DNA of 64,000 nt, taken from contig ML769490.1 of the NCBI GenBank assembly GCA_009733575.1, forward strand, positions 1-64,000. The letters are read 5' to 3'. Below the pieces are notes generated by a model. That model saw only the letters and a list, made by a program, of their open reading frames with translations. It did not search any database and was not told the origin of the DNA. Below, one piece after another: positions 56,025-64,000 of the stretch (position 1 is its first letter; every line of letters starts with the position of its first letter). A program made the position numbers and the translations under genes. This stretch comes from Gymnopus androsaceus JB14 (taxonomy: Eukaryota; Basidiomycota; Agaricomycetes; Agaricales; Omphalotaceae).

Positions 56025-57466
56025 ATGTCACTGATTTATGGTTCTAACAAAATTATGAGACCTCTCACACCCTCTCAGAAAGACAATGTCCTCTCTCTGC
56101 TCCACACTGGAGCTTCTACCAGGGAAATCTCTGCTCAGACAGGTGTATCCAAGTCAAAGATTGCTTCTTTGGCAAAAGAAGCACTCCCAGACAAGGAGAG
56201 CCATCCAGCAGGCCGCCCTAGAAAGCTCTCTAATACTGATGAAAATGCTGTCATCAAACAAATCTCCACTGGCAAGGCCAAGAATGCGGTACAGGTGGCC
56301 AAAAACATTAATCCACTCCTCCCCATCCAGTCTCTACTCAGACCATCAGAAATACCCTTCACAAAGCCAATGTACAACCTCACAAAAAGCAGAAAAAGCC
56401 CAAGCTCACCCAAGGGGGTCCGAAAAAAATATTTTATTACACCAAGCCGAAAAATATTTTAAGGGCCTTGGAGGGGCAACCACCCACCCACGCAACACCC
56501 ACGTGATGTCTGATATACTATATATGGTAATAATCTTATCTAAATCTTTACAAATCTTGATGACATATGAAGATGACCTCATCAATATCTCCCACTGATG
56601 CCTATTTCTAGGCTCAATACTTCCATTTGGCATATATTGGCTACAGATGAATACCTATAACAATTACCAATAGCATATTAATCCTTCAAAGCTCTCAGAG
56701 CCTCTGAAAGATAGGTTTGAAAAAATATTTTAGTGGCCTCTCAGCAGCAACCAACCACCCACCAGAGTATAATGGGCTGTAAGTCCAGTACCCCCTTGAG
56801 CTCACCCCTGGTCACAGGAAAGCTTGTTTGGCATTTGCTCAGAAGTATTTGGAATGGACTGTAGATGATTGGAAGAGGGTTGTTTGGTCAGATGAGACCA
56901 AAATCAATAGATATGGGTCAAATGGGCAGCAGTATGTATGGGGAAGAAAGGGGGAATCAGTAGGAGAAAGAGGCATCAAGGAAACTGTAAAGTTTGGGGG
57001 AGGAAATATCATGGTGTGGGGATGTATGGGATGGGAAGGTGTGGGGAATTTGGTGGAGGTTGAGGGGAGGATGAATGGGGAGCAGTATGTTGACATTTTG
57101 GATGGCAATCTCTTGGAAAGCATGGAAAATCTGCTTCTTGATCCAGAGATAGCCATCTTTCAGCAGGATAATGACCCTAAACACACCTCCAAAGTTGCTG
57201 CCAAGTGGTTTGATGACCATGAGATCAACTGTATGGATTGGCCTGCACAGTCCCCTGATCTCAATCCCATTGAACATCTCTGGACAACCCTCAAAAACAA
57301 ACTTAATGAATATGACAAGCCACCCTCTGGAGCTTGGGAGTTGTGGGACAGAGTGGCAGAAAAATGGGGGGAAATTACCGAGGAAGATTGTCAGAGGTTA
57401 ATTAGGACCATGCCAAGAAGGCTCAAAGCAGTTGTGAGTGCATATGAAGGTCATACCAAGTATTAG
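56025..57466 (+). pseudogene. Tc1-like transposase (DD34E), frameshifted and interrupted
   Basis: The N-terminal helix-turn-helix region is MRPLTPSQKDNVLSLLHTGA, STREISAQTGVSKSKIASLA with GRPRKLS. The catalytic core follows: LEWTVDDWKRVVWSDETKIN (Asp at 56891-56893), IMVWGCM, IAIFQQDNDPKHTSK (Asp at 57167-57169) and SPDLNPIEHLW (Glu at 57272-57274), with 34 residues between the last two, the Tc1 DD34E spacing. The core is intact from 56828 to 57466. A one-base loss near 56325 shifts the frame (NPLLP to VSTQTIRNTLHK), and a 388-bp MITE sits at 56411-56798. The protein is therefore not made in full. Confidence 0.9.
56411..56798. mobile_element. hAT-like MITE inside the Tc1 transposase, 8-bp TSD AGCTCACC
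   Basis: The insert begins CAAGGGGGTCC and ends GTACCCCCTTG, short TIRs of the hAT type. It is flanked by AGCTCACC at 56403-56410 and 56799-56806. Removing it and one duplication places PKLT directly before PGHRKACLAF, the normal family sequence. The interior carries two AAAATATTTTA-CAACCACCC segments (56450, 56722) and no ORF of note. Confidence 0.92.
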
Positions 57467-58254
57467 ACTACCTTTTCTGTATTTCAATGTGTATATCAAA
57501 AAATTGTCCACATGGATAATTGAATTGAATTGCTTATATCTCAATGAATTTTAATCCAAACAAGACAAACCAGATATGTACATGGAGCCAGGATCCAGGG
57601 CTCTTTAGTCCCCACTAATTACTTTTTGATATATATAATATCTATCTTGCAAATCCTGGATCTTTCCAAAAGTGTCAAACATGTGGACAATTTTTTGACC
57701 CACTGTACATAGTATCATCATGACTAGGTACTCTTGTACTAGTATAATCAGCTGTTCATGGATTTTGGAAAAATATGCAATAGAAAATAACAAAAAATAT
57801 GCCAAAAACAGATTTTTTTCTAAATCCTGTGTGTGTATACATTAAAAATATGGTTATGGTACTGCCATATAAGTATGGTTATGGACCAGTCACATGAATA
57901 TGCTTACAGTATCATTACTGGTTTTGACCAACTGTTCAATCATGTATTACCTCTCAAAAATCAAGAAGTAGAGCAAATTTATTCTCGAGGTGAGTAGATA
58001 TGCATGCTGAAATGTTTTGATAAGCCACAGATGGCATATTGCTGCTCAGATGATAATTCCCATACCCAATTATGGCTTATTGGGAGTCACATGCAATTTT
58101 CAGTCCAGAAATTCACTCAGTGGATTTTTTTCCAAATCCTGTGTGACAGTGGCACCACAGCTACTTTTATCTGGTGTCACTGTATGGTGCCACCCTCGTG
58201 ATATTCATATGGTGCCACTGTACCAGTATTTATCCAGTGCCACCCTAATCATAT

Positions 58255-58558
58255 TGTTGGAGAGTACTCCGTACAATACTACGCTTTGACATTTCCACAT
58301 TTAGATACTTATTTGTTTATCCGGTTTCGAGGTCTCTGCTTACCTACATCGATCATACGATCAACATATATACCAAGCGCAGCAACTTTTACCTCCCTCA
58401 GTTGTACCACGACTTACGTGCCCAACTGAGGTGAGACTTTCTTTTCTTTTCCAGTACTGTACCGTTACTCATGATTACTATAGTTTACTTTCGTAACAGG
58501 TACAGTACTATTAGTTGTACCACAACTTACGTGCCCAACTGAGTTTACTTTTGTAACA
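58255..58558 (+). repeat. copia 5' LTR
   Basis: TGTTGGAGAGTACTCCG...CTTTTGTAACA, 304 bp. It has an internal direct repeat (GTTGTACCAC.ACTTACGTGC twice) and an ATATATACC motif that may be the promoter. It differs from the 3' LTR only by transitions at CpG sites. Confidence 0.95.
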
Positions 58559-58636
58559 GATTATGAGACTGGCTGTTCTACGAGCCTAAAGGAATAGTTA
58601 AAGCGAATCAACTTACATCACCAATCCCAGGACTCC

Positions 58637-59989
58637 ATGGCATCAGGAAACTCTCTCCTGAATGTTCCCTCATTCCCCGAAGCAGCTCAGCTATTGGGGC
58701 AGGACACCTGGCGGGCGTTCAAAGATCGTGTCGAGCTCAACGTACAAGTTAGGGGCCTTGGTGGATACCTCGATGGGTCCATCCCCAAACCAACGGCGGC
58801 TATGTACATCTATACGGCCCAATCTGCATCACCTGTCGACAGCCTTTTCCCTTCTCCAGGCGAGTGGAATCAGCGCGAGCGTATGGTCGCATCCATAGTC
58901 TTCCTGAACTGCACTGATCCAATAGGCATAGGCATCGACCGCGGTGATACTGCTCACAAGACGTGGCAATACCTTATCAAGAAGTATGAAGCGAAAGACG
59001 AACAACGCATTCATATCGCAGATACCCTCCTACGCCAACACAAGTTCGATCCTGAGTCGACCACAATGGAGGAGCATGAAAAGAAAATGAAAAACCTGTT
59101 GAAGCAGCTCCATAACCTCGGAGGAACCTGCAATGACTACCAATTTAGAATGATAGTCATAGCCTCTATGCCGGAAGCTTGGAAGGACTACGTTCTAAAC
59201 GTACCCGGTCTATTCAGCTCCGAGGCCTTCACTTACCTCCACCGGCTCTACTTAGATAAAGTTGGTTGTACCAGCAATGGGGATGATGACTATATCAAAA
59301 GGAAGGTAGCCGCACTTGTCACACAGCACCTAGCTACTCACGCCGCGAGTACCTCCTCTCCAAACACCAAACGCGAACGTCCCATTTGCAGCAACCCGGT
59401 TTGCCCCACCAAGGTAAGACACACCATAGACAGGTGTTGGGCCAAAGGTGGAGGTGCCGAAGGCAAGGCCCCAAAATCCTGGCGTGACAAATACGGGACC
59501 AAAGCAGCGTCCAGCGATACCGCATCCCCCATCGATGTCTACATCGGCTCCATGCACTCTCCGAAGAAATCCAACAATGGTACATCTACCAATCCGCCAT
59601 CCTCCTCCACATCATCTGACACTCCTCCTAGGGTCGCTCATGCCATTCTAGATAACGGGGAGGGTCAGAAAGGAGGAGGAGTAGATAAAGACGTACCAAA
59701 GCTAGTTCCCATCCACCTCTTAGTACCCAATAACGAGTGTACCACGTGTAAAGCACGGAATATACCCCTTTACTCACCTTTGACAAACAACCCTGTCCAA
59801 ACATTTGTAGACTCGGGAGCAACGGACCACTGTTGGGTCCAGCAAAACCATTTCACCGAATATAGGGAAGTCGACGAGAAAGGAAACAGCACAGTTGCAG
59901 GCGCCAAGGGACAATTCCGGATCCAGGGAATCGGAACAGTCGAATTCACCACCCACGTTAACGGAGAGAAGAGAATTATCCGCCTCTAG
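58637..59989 (+). CDS. copia gag and protease (ends at TAG)
   Basis: The 450-residue frame starts MASGNSLLNVPSFPEAAQLL. The UBN2-type gag core includes TWQYLIKKYEAKDEQ and MKNLLKQLHNLGGTCND. A zinc-knuckle-like CX4CX5HX4C lies at residues 251-267 (CSNPVC...HTIDRC). A low-complexity linker leads to the aspartic protease motif FVDSGATDHCW (Asp at residue 392). In copia elements gag and pol are usually one frame; here TAG (59987-59989) cuts the frame before DVKHTPEFGHNLISL. The family has a Gln or Lys at this position, so CAG to TAG is likely. Confidence 0.92.
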   Translation: MASGNSLLNVPSFPEAAQLLGQDTWRAFKDRVELNVQVRGLGGYLDGSIPKPTAAMYIYTAQSASPVDSLFPSPGEWNQRERMVASIVFLNCTDPIGIGIDRGDTAHKTWQYLIKKYEAKDEQRIHIADTLLRQHKFDPESTTMEEHEKKMKNLLKQLHNLGGTCNDYQFRMIVIASMPEAWKDYVLNVPGLFSSEAFTYLHRLYLDKVGCTSNGDDDYIKRKVAALVTQHLATHAASTSSPNTKRERPICSNPVCPTKVRHTIDRCWAKGGGAEGKAPKSWRDKYGTKAASSDTASPIDVYIGSMHSPKKSNNGTSTNPPSSSTSSDTPPRVAHAILDNGEGQKGGGVDKDVPKLVPIHLLVPNNECTTCKARNIPLYSPLTNNPVQTFVDSGATDHCWVQQNHFTEYREVDEKGNSTVAGAKGQFRIQGIGTVEFTTHVNGEKRIIRL

Positions 59990-62865
59990 GATGTGAAGCA
60001 CACGCCGGAGTTCGGACACAATCTCATCTCTCTGTCAACGTTGGATAGGCGAGGTTACATTGGACAGTGGGGAGAGGGGACAATGACGGTGAAGACTAAA
60101 GCGGGAGGAACTGTCATGGTAGGCATTGGTAAGGGAAGGATGTACAAGGTAGATGTCCTAGATGCGAACAGTGTCAGCGTCCATTCTTCAAGGTCCCACG
60201 AGAAGCCAGTGGATATACTCACCTGGCACCGGAGACTTGGCCATGTCGCTATACCGCGGATTCTCAGAATGGCAAACCAGAACCTTGTTGATGGACTGAA
60301 GATTATGTCCAAAGAGGTGTACGGGATGTGCGAGTCATGTCTGTATGGGAAAGCAATACAAAGACCATTTGACAAGCAGCTAGAACACAAAAGAGAAGTC
60401 CTAGAGAGGGTCCATATAGATCTGTTTGGCCCAATGCGCACGCAAAGCAATGGAGGTGCCACATACCTGATGTTGTGTACGGACGGTTGCTCGACTGTCA
60501 AAATCCCATCCTTCCTGCCCAATAAGAGGAGCGAGACTACGCTCAAAGAGTTCCACCAATTCCGAGTCAAGGCGGAGAACCACACTGGTAGAAGGGTGCT
60601 GACGATCCGAATCGACAGCGGGAAGGAACTAGACAACCGCTTAATGGAACACTATTGCGGGCAGTGGGGAATCACCATTGAAAAGGTGCCCCCGTACTCC
60701 TCAGCGGCGAATGGGATGGCTGAGAGGGCGAACAGGACGGTGATTGAAGGTACCAGGACCCTCCTCAATGAATCAGGACTGGCGCACTCATTCTGGGCTG
60801 AAGCAGCAGCCACATTCTGCTACGTCAAGAGTTTCGTGCCATCCGCGAGGTTTCCAGACGACGTTCCGATAGAGGTTTGGACGAGAAAATGCCACAACGT
60901 GTCCCACCTGAGGCCGTTCGGTTGCAGGTGCTGGGCCACATTACCAGATGTCCAGACGGGTGGCAAACTCGCTAGACAAGCTGTTGAAGGGGTGTTGGTC
61001 GGTTATATGGGCTGGAGGGGGTATAGGCTTTATATCCCGAGCTTGAGAACGTTCCTAGAGTCGAGAGACACCATAAACCAGCCCGCAATCCAACCAGAAC
61101 CTCGCCAGAGTACACGCCAACGCAAACTCACCATGAGACTGCTGGAGTCAGAAGCGTCCAAGGATAGAGAACATGAGGCGAAAGAGAGCGGGGAAGCCTG
61201 GGCCAACGACCTCCCGTCAGACCAACAACCACTTGCCCTGATCATCCAGAATCCTTGGGTGTTCGCATCCACGGACTCGGAGTTTTGGGTACCACATTCG
61301 TACAAGCAAGCGATGCAAAGACCCGACCTTTGGTCAGGCCCAATGCAGGCAGAGTACGATTTGTTGATGGAGAAAGAGGTTTGGGACCTAGTAGAACTGC
61401 CTGCAGGGGCGAATTCAATGGGTGGTCGTTGGACGTACGCTATAAAGTGGGGACCAAAGGGCGAGGTGATTAGACGTAAAGCCCGTTATGTTGCTCAGGG
61501 ATTCATGCAGATCTTTGGAGTTGACTACGACAAAACCTACGGTGCCGTAGCTCGTATGGAGTCCCTCCGTCTTGTCCTGGCCATTATAGTGGTACTGGGA
61601 TTACAGCTTTTCCAGGTCGACTTCAAGGGAGCTTTCCTCAATAGCTCCATTACACACGATGTCTACATGAAGCAACCGGAGGGGTTTGTCAAACCTGGTC
61701 AGGAACACCTGGTATGTAAACTGAAGAGGTCAATCTATGGGATGAAGCAGGGCAGCCACGACTGGCAGGCGACACTTGTGGCAGGGTACAGAGGGGATGG
61801 GTATACAGCTTCCAGGGCTGACCCGTGCATCCGGTATAGAAGGGAGGGCCCAGAGTATACAATCACCAGTACCTACGGGGACGACGTCTGTGGCGGGTCA
61901 TCAACAAAGGCTGGTAAAGAAAAAGCGGTTTCGGACTTGGGTAAGCGCTGGGAAGCGGGGGAGGTCCACTCAAACGTGCTTTTGGGCATGACTATACGCC
62001 AGAACCCGGACACAGGATCGATAACAATTTCCCAGAGAGTTTATTTCGAACAGATGCTTGAACACTTCGGGCTCCAACATGTCCAGCCACACCGAACCCC
62101 ATTGCCACCGGGCCTCAAAATCAAAGAATCCCCGAATCCTCTGCCAGAAGACGAACAGATTTACATGTCGGACAAACCATACCAATTGTTGGATCCGTGA
62201 TGTGGGGAGCGGGGTGTACAAGGCCGGACATATGTTTTGCCTCGAACATGCTGGCTAGGTACCAACTCAACCCGGGAAGATATCACTGGTATTGCGTCGA
62301 ATGGCTAGCGGGGTACATAAAGTGGACACTGCACTATGCAATCATGTACAGAAAACCAGCTACAGGCAACGAAAGGCCCAGGGCTGGATTGAAACCTGGG
62401 GGTCATACTGATGCGGACTACACTGGATGTCTGGATACCCGACGCTCAACATCTGGATATGTCTTCCTGATGGCTGGATCGCTGGTATCATGGAGCTCGA
62501 AGCGCCAAGCCACTGTGGCGATGTCAACTGTCGAAGCAGAGTACGTGTCGCTGGCCAGGGGCAGCCAACAGGCAGTATGGATGTCATCTTTCCTTTCAGA
62601 AGTTGATCTCGACCAGGAAGGGCCGGTAGAGCTGTATGGCAATAACGAAGGGGTGAACAGCCTAACGGAGAATTTGAAACAGCACGCCTTAGTCAAACAT
62701 ATCGACGTGCGGCATCACCATATCAGGGAAAAGGTCACGGATGGTGATATAGTTGTGAAAGGAGTTCAGACAGCGGATAACATAGGCGATTTGTTCACTA
62801 AACCATTGGCAGGGCCAATGCATTCAAAAATGGTGAGACTTTTGGGCTTGGATTGTACGGAGTAG
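59990..62865 (+). pseudogene. copia integrase - reverse transcriptase - RNase H (frameshifted)
   Basis: The order is: pre-integrase zinc site (WHRRLGHVA, MCESCLYGK); integrase core with HIDLFGPM, IRIDSGKE and NGMAERANRT (D, D, E); RT with WTYAIKWGPKGE, KARYVAQGFMQIFGVDYDKT, VDFKGAFLN, IYGMKQG and the catalytic STYGDDV (61871-61888). A one-base loss near 62180-62195 shifts the frame before MMWGAGCTRPDICFASNMLA. RNase H follows, with HTDADYTGCLDTRRSTSGY, TVEAEYVSLA, LYGNNEGVNSL and KHIDVRHHHIRE, ending in FTKPLAGPMHSKMV. The family's GDN is GNN at 62638-62646, so a catalytic Asp is replaced by Asn. Confidence 0.93.
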
Positions 62866-62871
62866 GGGGGG

Positions 62872-63175
62872 TGTTGGAGAGTACTCCGTATGATACTACG
62901 CTTTGACATTTCCACATTTAGATACTTATTTGTTTATCCGGTTTCGAGGTCTCTGCTTACCTATGTCAATCGTACGATCGACATATATACCGAGCGCAGT
63001 GACTTTTACCTCCCTCAGTTGTACCACGACTTATGTGCCCAACTGAGGTGAGACTTTCTTTTCTTTTCCAGTACTGTACCATTACTCATGATTACTATAG
63101 TTTACTTTTGTAACAGGTACAGTACTATTAGTTGTACCACGACTTACGTGCCCAACTGAGTTTACTTTTGTAACA
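62872..63175 (+). repeat. copia 3' LTR
   Basis: 304 bp, the same length as the 5' LTR. It differs at 14 positions grouped in 11 dinucleotides, each readable as CG in one copy or the ancestor and TG or CA in the other. Confidence 0.95.
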
Positions 63176-63180
63176 CATAT

Positions 63181-63420
63181 TTATATGGTGCCACTGTAAA
63201 TATAGTGCCACCCTAACCATATTCATTTAGTGCCACTGTAGCAATATTTATACAGTGCCACTGTAGATATGGTGCCACCCTAACTGTATTCATATGATGC
63301 CACTGTAGCAATATTTATACAGTGCCACCAGAATAACATTTACATGGTGCCACCCTAACCATATTCATACAGTGTCACTGTAACCATACTTATACAGTGC
63401 CACCATAACCATATATGGTA
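63181..63420 (-). repeat. GTGCCAC minisatellite, right inner end of the long-TIR element
   Basis: Seven to eight units of the type TATGGTGCCACCCTAACCAT and TACAGTGCCACTGTAGATAT occur here. They are inverted relative to the units at 53340-53420 and 54640-54780. Confidence 0.75.
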
Positions 63421-63750
63421 TGGTGTATATCCCTACCCCTGCTACTGTTTTATGAGAACTGTCTGATTTTTTTGTAATTATTATCCATTATTGGGTTTTC
63501 TTTGCCAAAGATCCAGGGTCATGTGATTGTGATACACCCTCTGAATATTTTCCATATTTTTCGTGATTTTTCCAGGATTTTTCCAGGATTTATGAGACCT
63601 AATTTTTGAGCTTTTACACAAAATAAGCACCGGTGGGCACTAAATTAAGTCTCAAGTCACATGCCAAAAATTACAGCTCACCCAGGGCGCACCTTTGCCC
63701 CCTGAATATTTTTGGCATTTTTCATGATTTTTTCACTTCAGGCAACCACT

Positions 63751-64000
63751 ATATATGACCTAGTTAGGATAGAAAACTGATGTACCTAAACTATCCTAAG
63801 AGGTTACTTTTTTGGGCATTCTGCCCAGCCAATATTTCAGTGAGGCAGCTGCCCACCTGTGCTCAATTTTTCCAGGCAGCAGCCCACCAATCCTGTCTTG
63901 ATCAAAATCACTGCCCTGCCTACCAGGCAGCTGCCTGGTCAGGGCTGGGCAGCTGCCCAACTTGTCACATGTCACAGGTGTCCGGGGTCCCTCTGGGCAG
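63751..64000. repeat. GGCAGCTGCC palindrome cluster at the window end
   Basis: GGCAGCTGCC-type palindromes occur at about 63844, 63925 and 63947, with a GGCAGCAGCCC variant at 63875. They continue toward the end (CTCTGGGCAG), so the feature runs past the window. No ORF is seen. Confidence 0.5.

Larger units (their letters stand above)
55686..57705 (+). mobile_element. Tc1/mariner element, TA target duplication
   Basis: The termini CAGTGGGTCAAAAAATGTCC (55686) and its inverse ending GACCCACTG (57705) are flanked by TA at 55684-55685 and 57706-57707. The inverted repeats are long, about 210 bp, continuing through GATCCAGGATTTGCAAGATA and CATGTACATATCTGGTTTG. The 2,020-bp element holds one transposase frame and an inserted MITE. 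Confidence 0.95.
54778..58145. repeat. internal inverted and direct repeats of the long-TIR element
   Basis: 54778-54950 is inverted at about 57988-58145 (shared: AAATCCACTGAGTGAATTTC, GACTCCCAATAAGCCATAAT). 54930-55120 is directly repeated at about 57806-57990 (shared: CTAAATCCTGTGTGTGTATA, TGACCAACTGTTCAATCATG). The Tc1/mariner element lies between the two sets. The rest of 55130-55680 is AT-rich with GGTTATGGTACTGC repeats and no gene. Confidence 0.75.
58255..63175 (+). mobile_element. Ty1/copia retrotransposon, 5-bp TSD CATAT
   Basis: The 4,921-bp element is bounded by 304-bp LTRs and flanked by CATAT at 58250-58254 and 63176-63180. A polypurine tract AGTAGGGGGGG (62861-62871) precedes the 3' LTR. 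Order: 5' LTR, gag, protease, integrase, RT, RNase H, 3' LTR, which is the copia arrangement. It inserted into the minisatellite of the long-TIR element. Coding defects are few: one TAG, one frameshift and at least one active-site change. Confidence 0.96.
53006..63750. mobile_element. long-terminal-inverted-repeat element of unknown class, host to nested insertions
   Basis: 53006-53420 and 63320-63750 are terminal inverted repeats of about 420 bp, roughly 90% identical by eye. Shared blocks include GAAAAAATCATGAAAAATGCC, GGGGGCAAAGGTGCGCCCTG, CCCACCGGT and ATCCAGGGTCATGTGATTGT (inverted). Inside both ends lies a GTGCCACCCTAACCATAT-type minisatellite. Further inverted and direct repeats (54778-55130 with 57800-58145) continue the symmetry. 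Subtracting the Tc1/mariner (55686-57705) and copia (58250-63175) insertions leaves about 3.8 kb with no recognisable transposase. The target duplication is not evident. It resembles a foldback-type, probably non-autonomous, element. Confidence 0.78.

Noticed and set aside
56411..56798. Intron in the Tc1 transposase
   Set aside because: The borders are CAAGGGGG...CCCCCTTG with an 8-bp duplication and lack splice consensus; it is a MITE.
59330..60636. Minus-strand ORFs across the copia gag-pol region
   Set aside because: They are antisense shadows of clear gag, protease and integrase motifs.
53006..63750. Maverick/Polinton, Starship or viral insertion
   Set aside because: No DNA polymerase B, packaging ATPase, capsid or DUF3435-type tyrosine recombinase is present inside; the proteins found belong to the nested Tc1 and copia elements.

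Overview
The window reads as a transposon-dense region of a filamentous basidiomycete genome, most likely an Agaricomycete. The clues are short GT-AG introns of about 45-66 nt, degenerate F-box and F-box/NTase-like genes, and a set of transposon families known from Agaricomycetes (KDZ, DIRS-like RT-RNase H-tyrosine recombinase, Helitron helicase, PIF/Harbinger, Tc1/mariner, Ty1/copia, Ty3/gypsy). I see no prokaryotic, organellar or rRNA signature. Family assignments come from motifs recognised by eye, without database searches.

Layout: 1-1.3 kb holds hairpin repeats. 1.3-3.6 kb is a decayed Ty3/gypsy fragment split by a solo LTR. 5.8-8.3 kb is a KDZ transposase pseudogene split by a telomere-motif MITE. 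9.0-14.3 kb is a minus-strand DIRS-like element (gag-like, RT, RNase H, tyrosine recombinase) interrupted by a foldback element and an 8-bp-TSD MITE. 14.9-16.4 kb is a decayed minus-strand gene of unknown function. 18.4-24.2 kb holds a frameshifted Helitron-type Pif1 helicase and a decayed multi-exon gene. 25.4-34.1 kb is the most host-like part: an F-box/NTase-like pseudogene, two related F-box genes (one with a nonsense codon), and one apparently intact five-exon gene of unknown function. 34.6-37.4 kb holds a Tnp2 fragment and a decayed Agaricomycete-type gene. 38-49 kb consists of CAGG-rich tracts, a tRNA-like repeat, related LTRs and hAT-like TIR elements. 50.6-52.7 kb is a Harbinger transposase pseudogene with a convergent coiled-coil ORF. 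53.0-63.75 kb is a long-terminal-inverted-repeat element of unknown class that hosts a Tc1/mariner element (itself hit by a MITE) and a near-complete Ty1/copia element.

Two themes unify the window. The first is nesting: several insertions can be read to the base, with target duplications, and conceptual removal puts the host reading frame back in register. The second is CpG-directed decay. The two copia LTRs differ at 14 positions, and all 14 are transitions at 11 CpG sites. Many nonsense codons in unrelated elements are TGA where the family has CGA (Arg). This fits cytosine methylation and deamination, or a RIP-like process, acting across the region. Nearly every transposase or recombinase here is broken, so the region is probably a heterochromatic TE graveyard around a small gene island.
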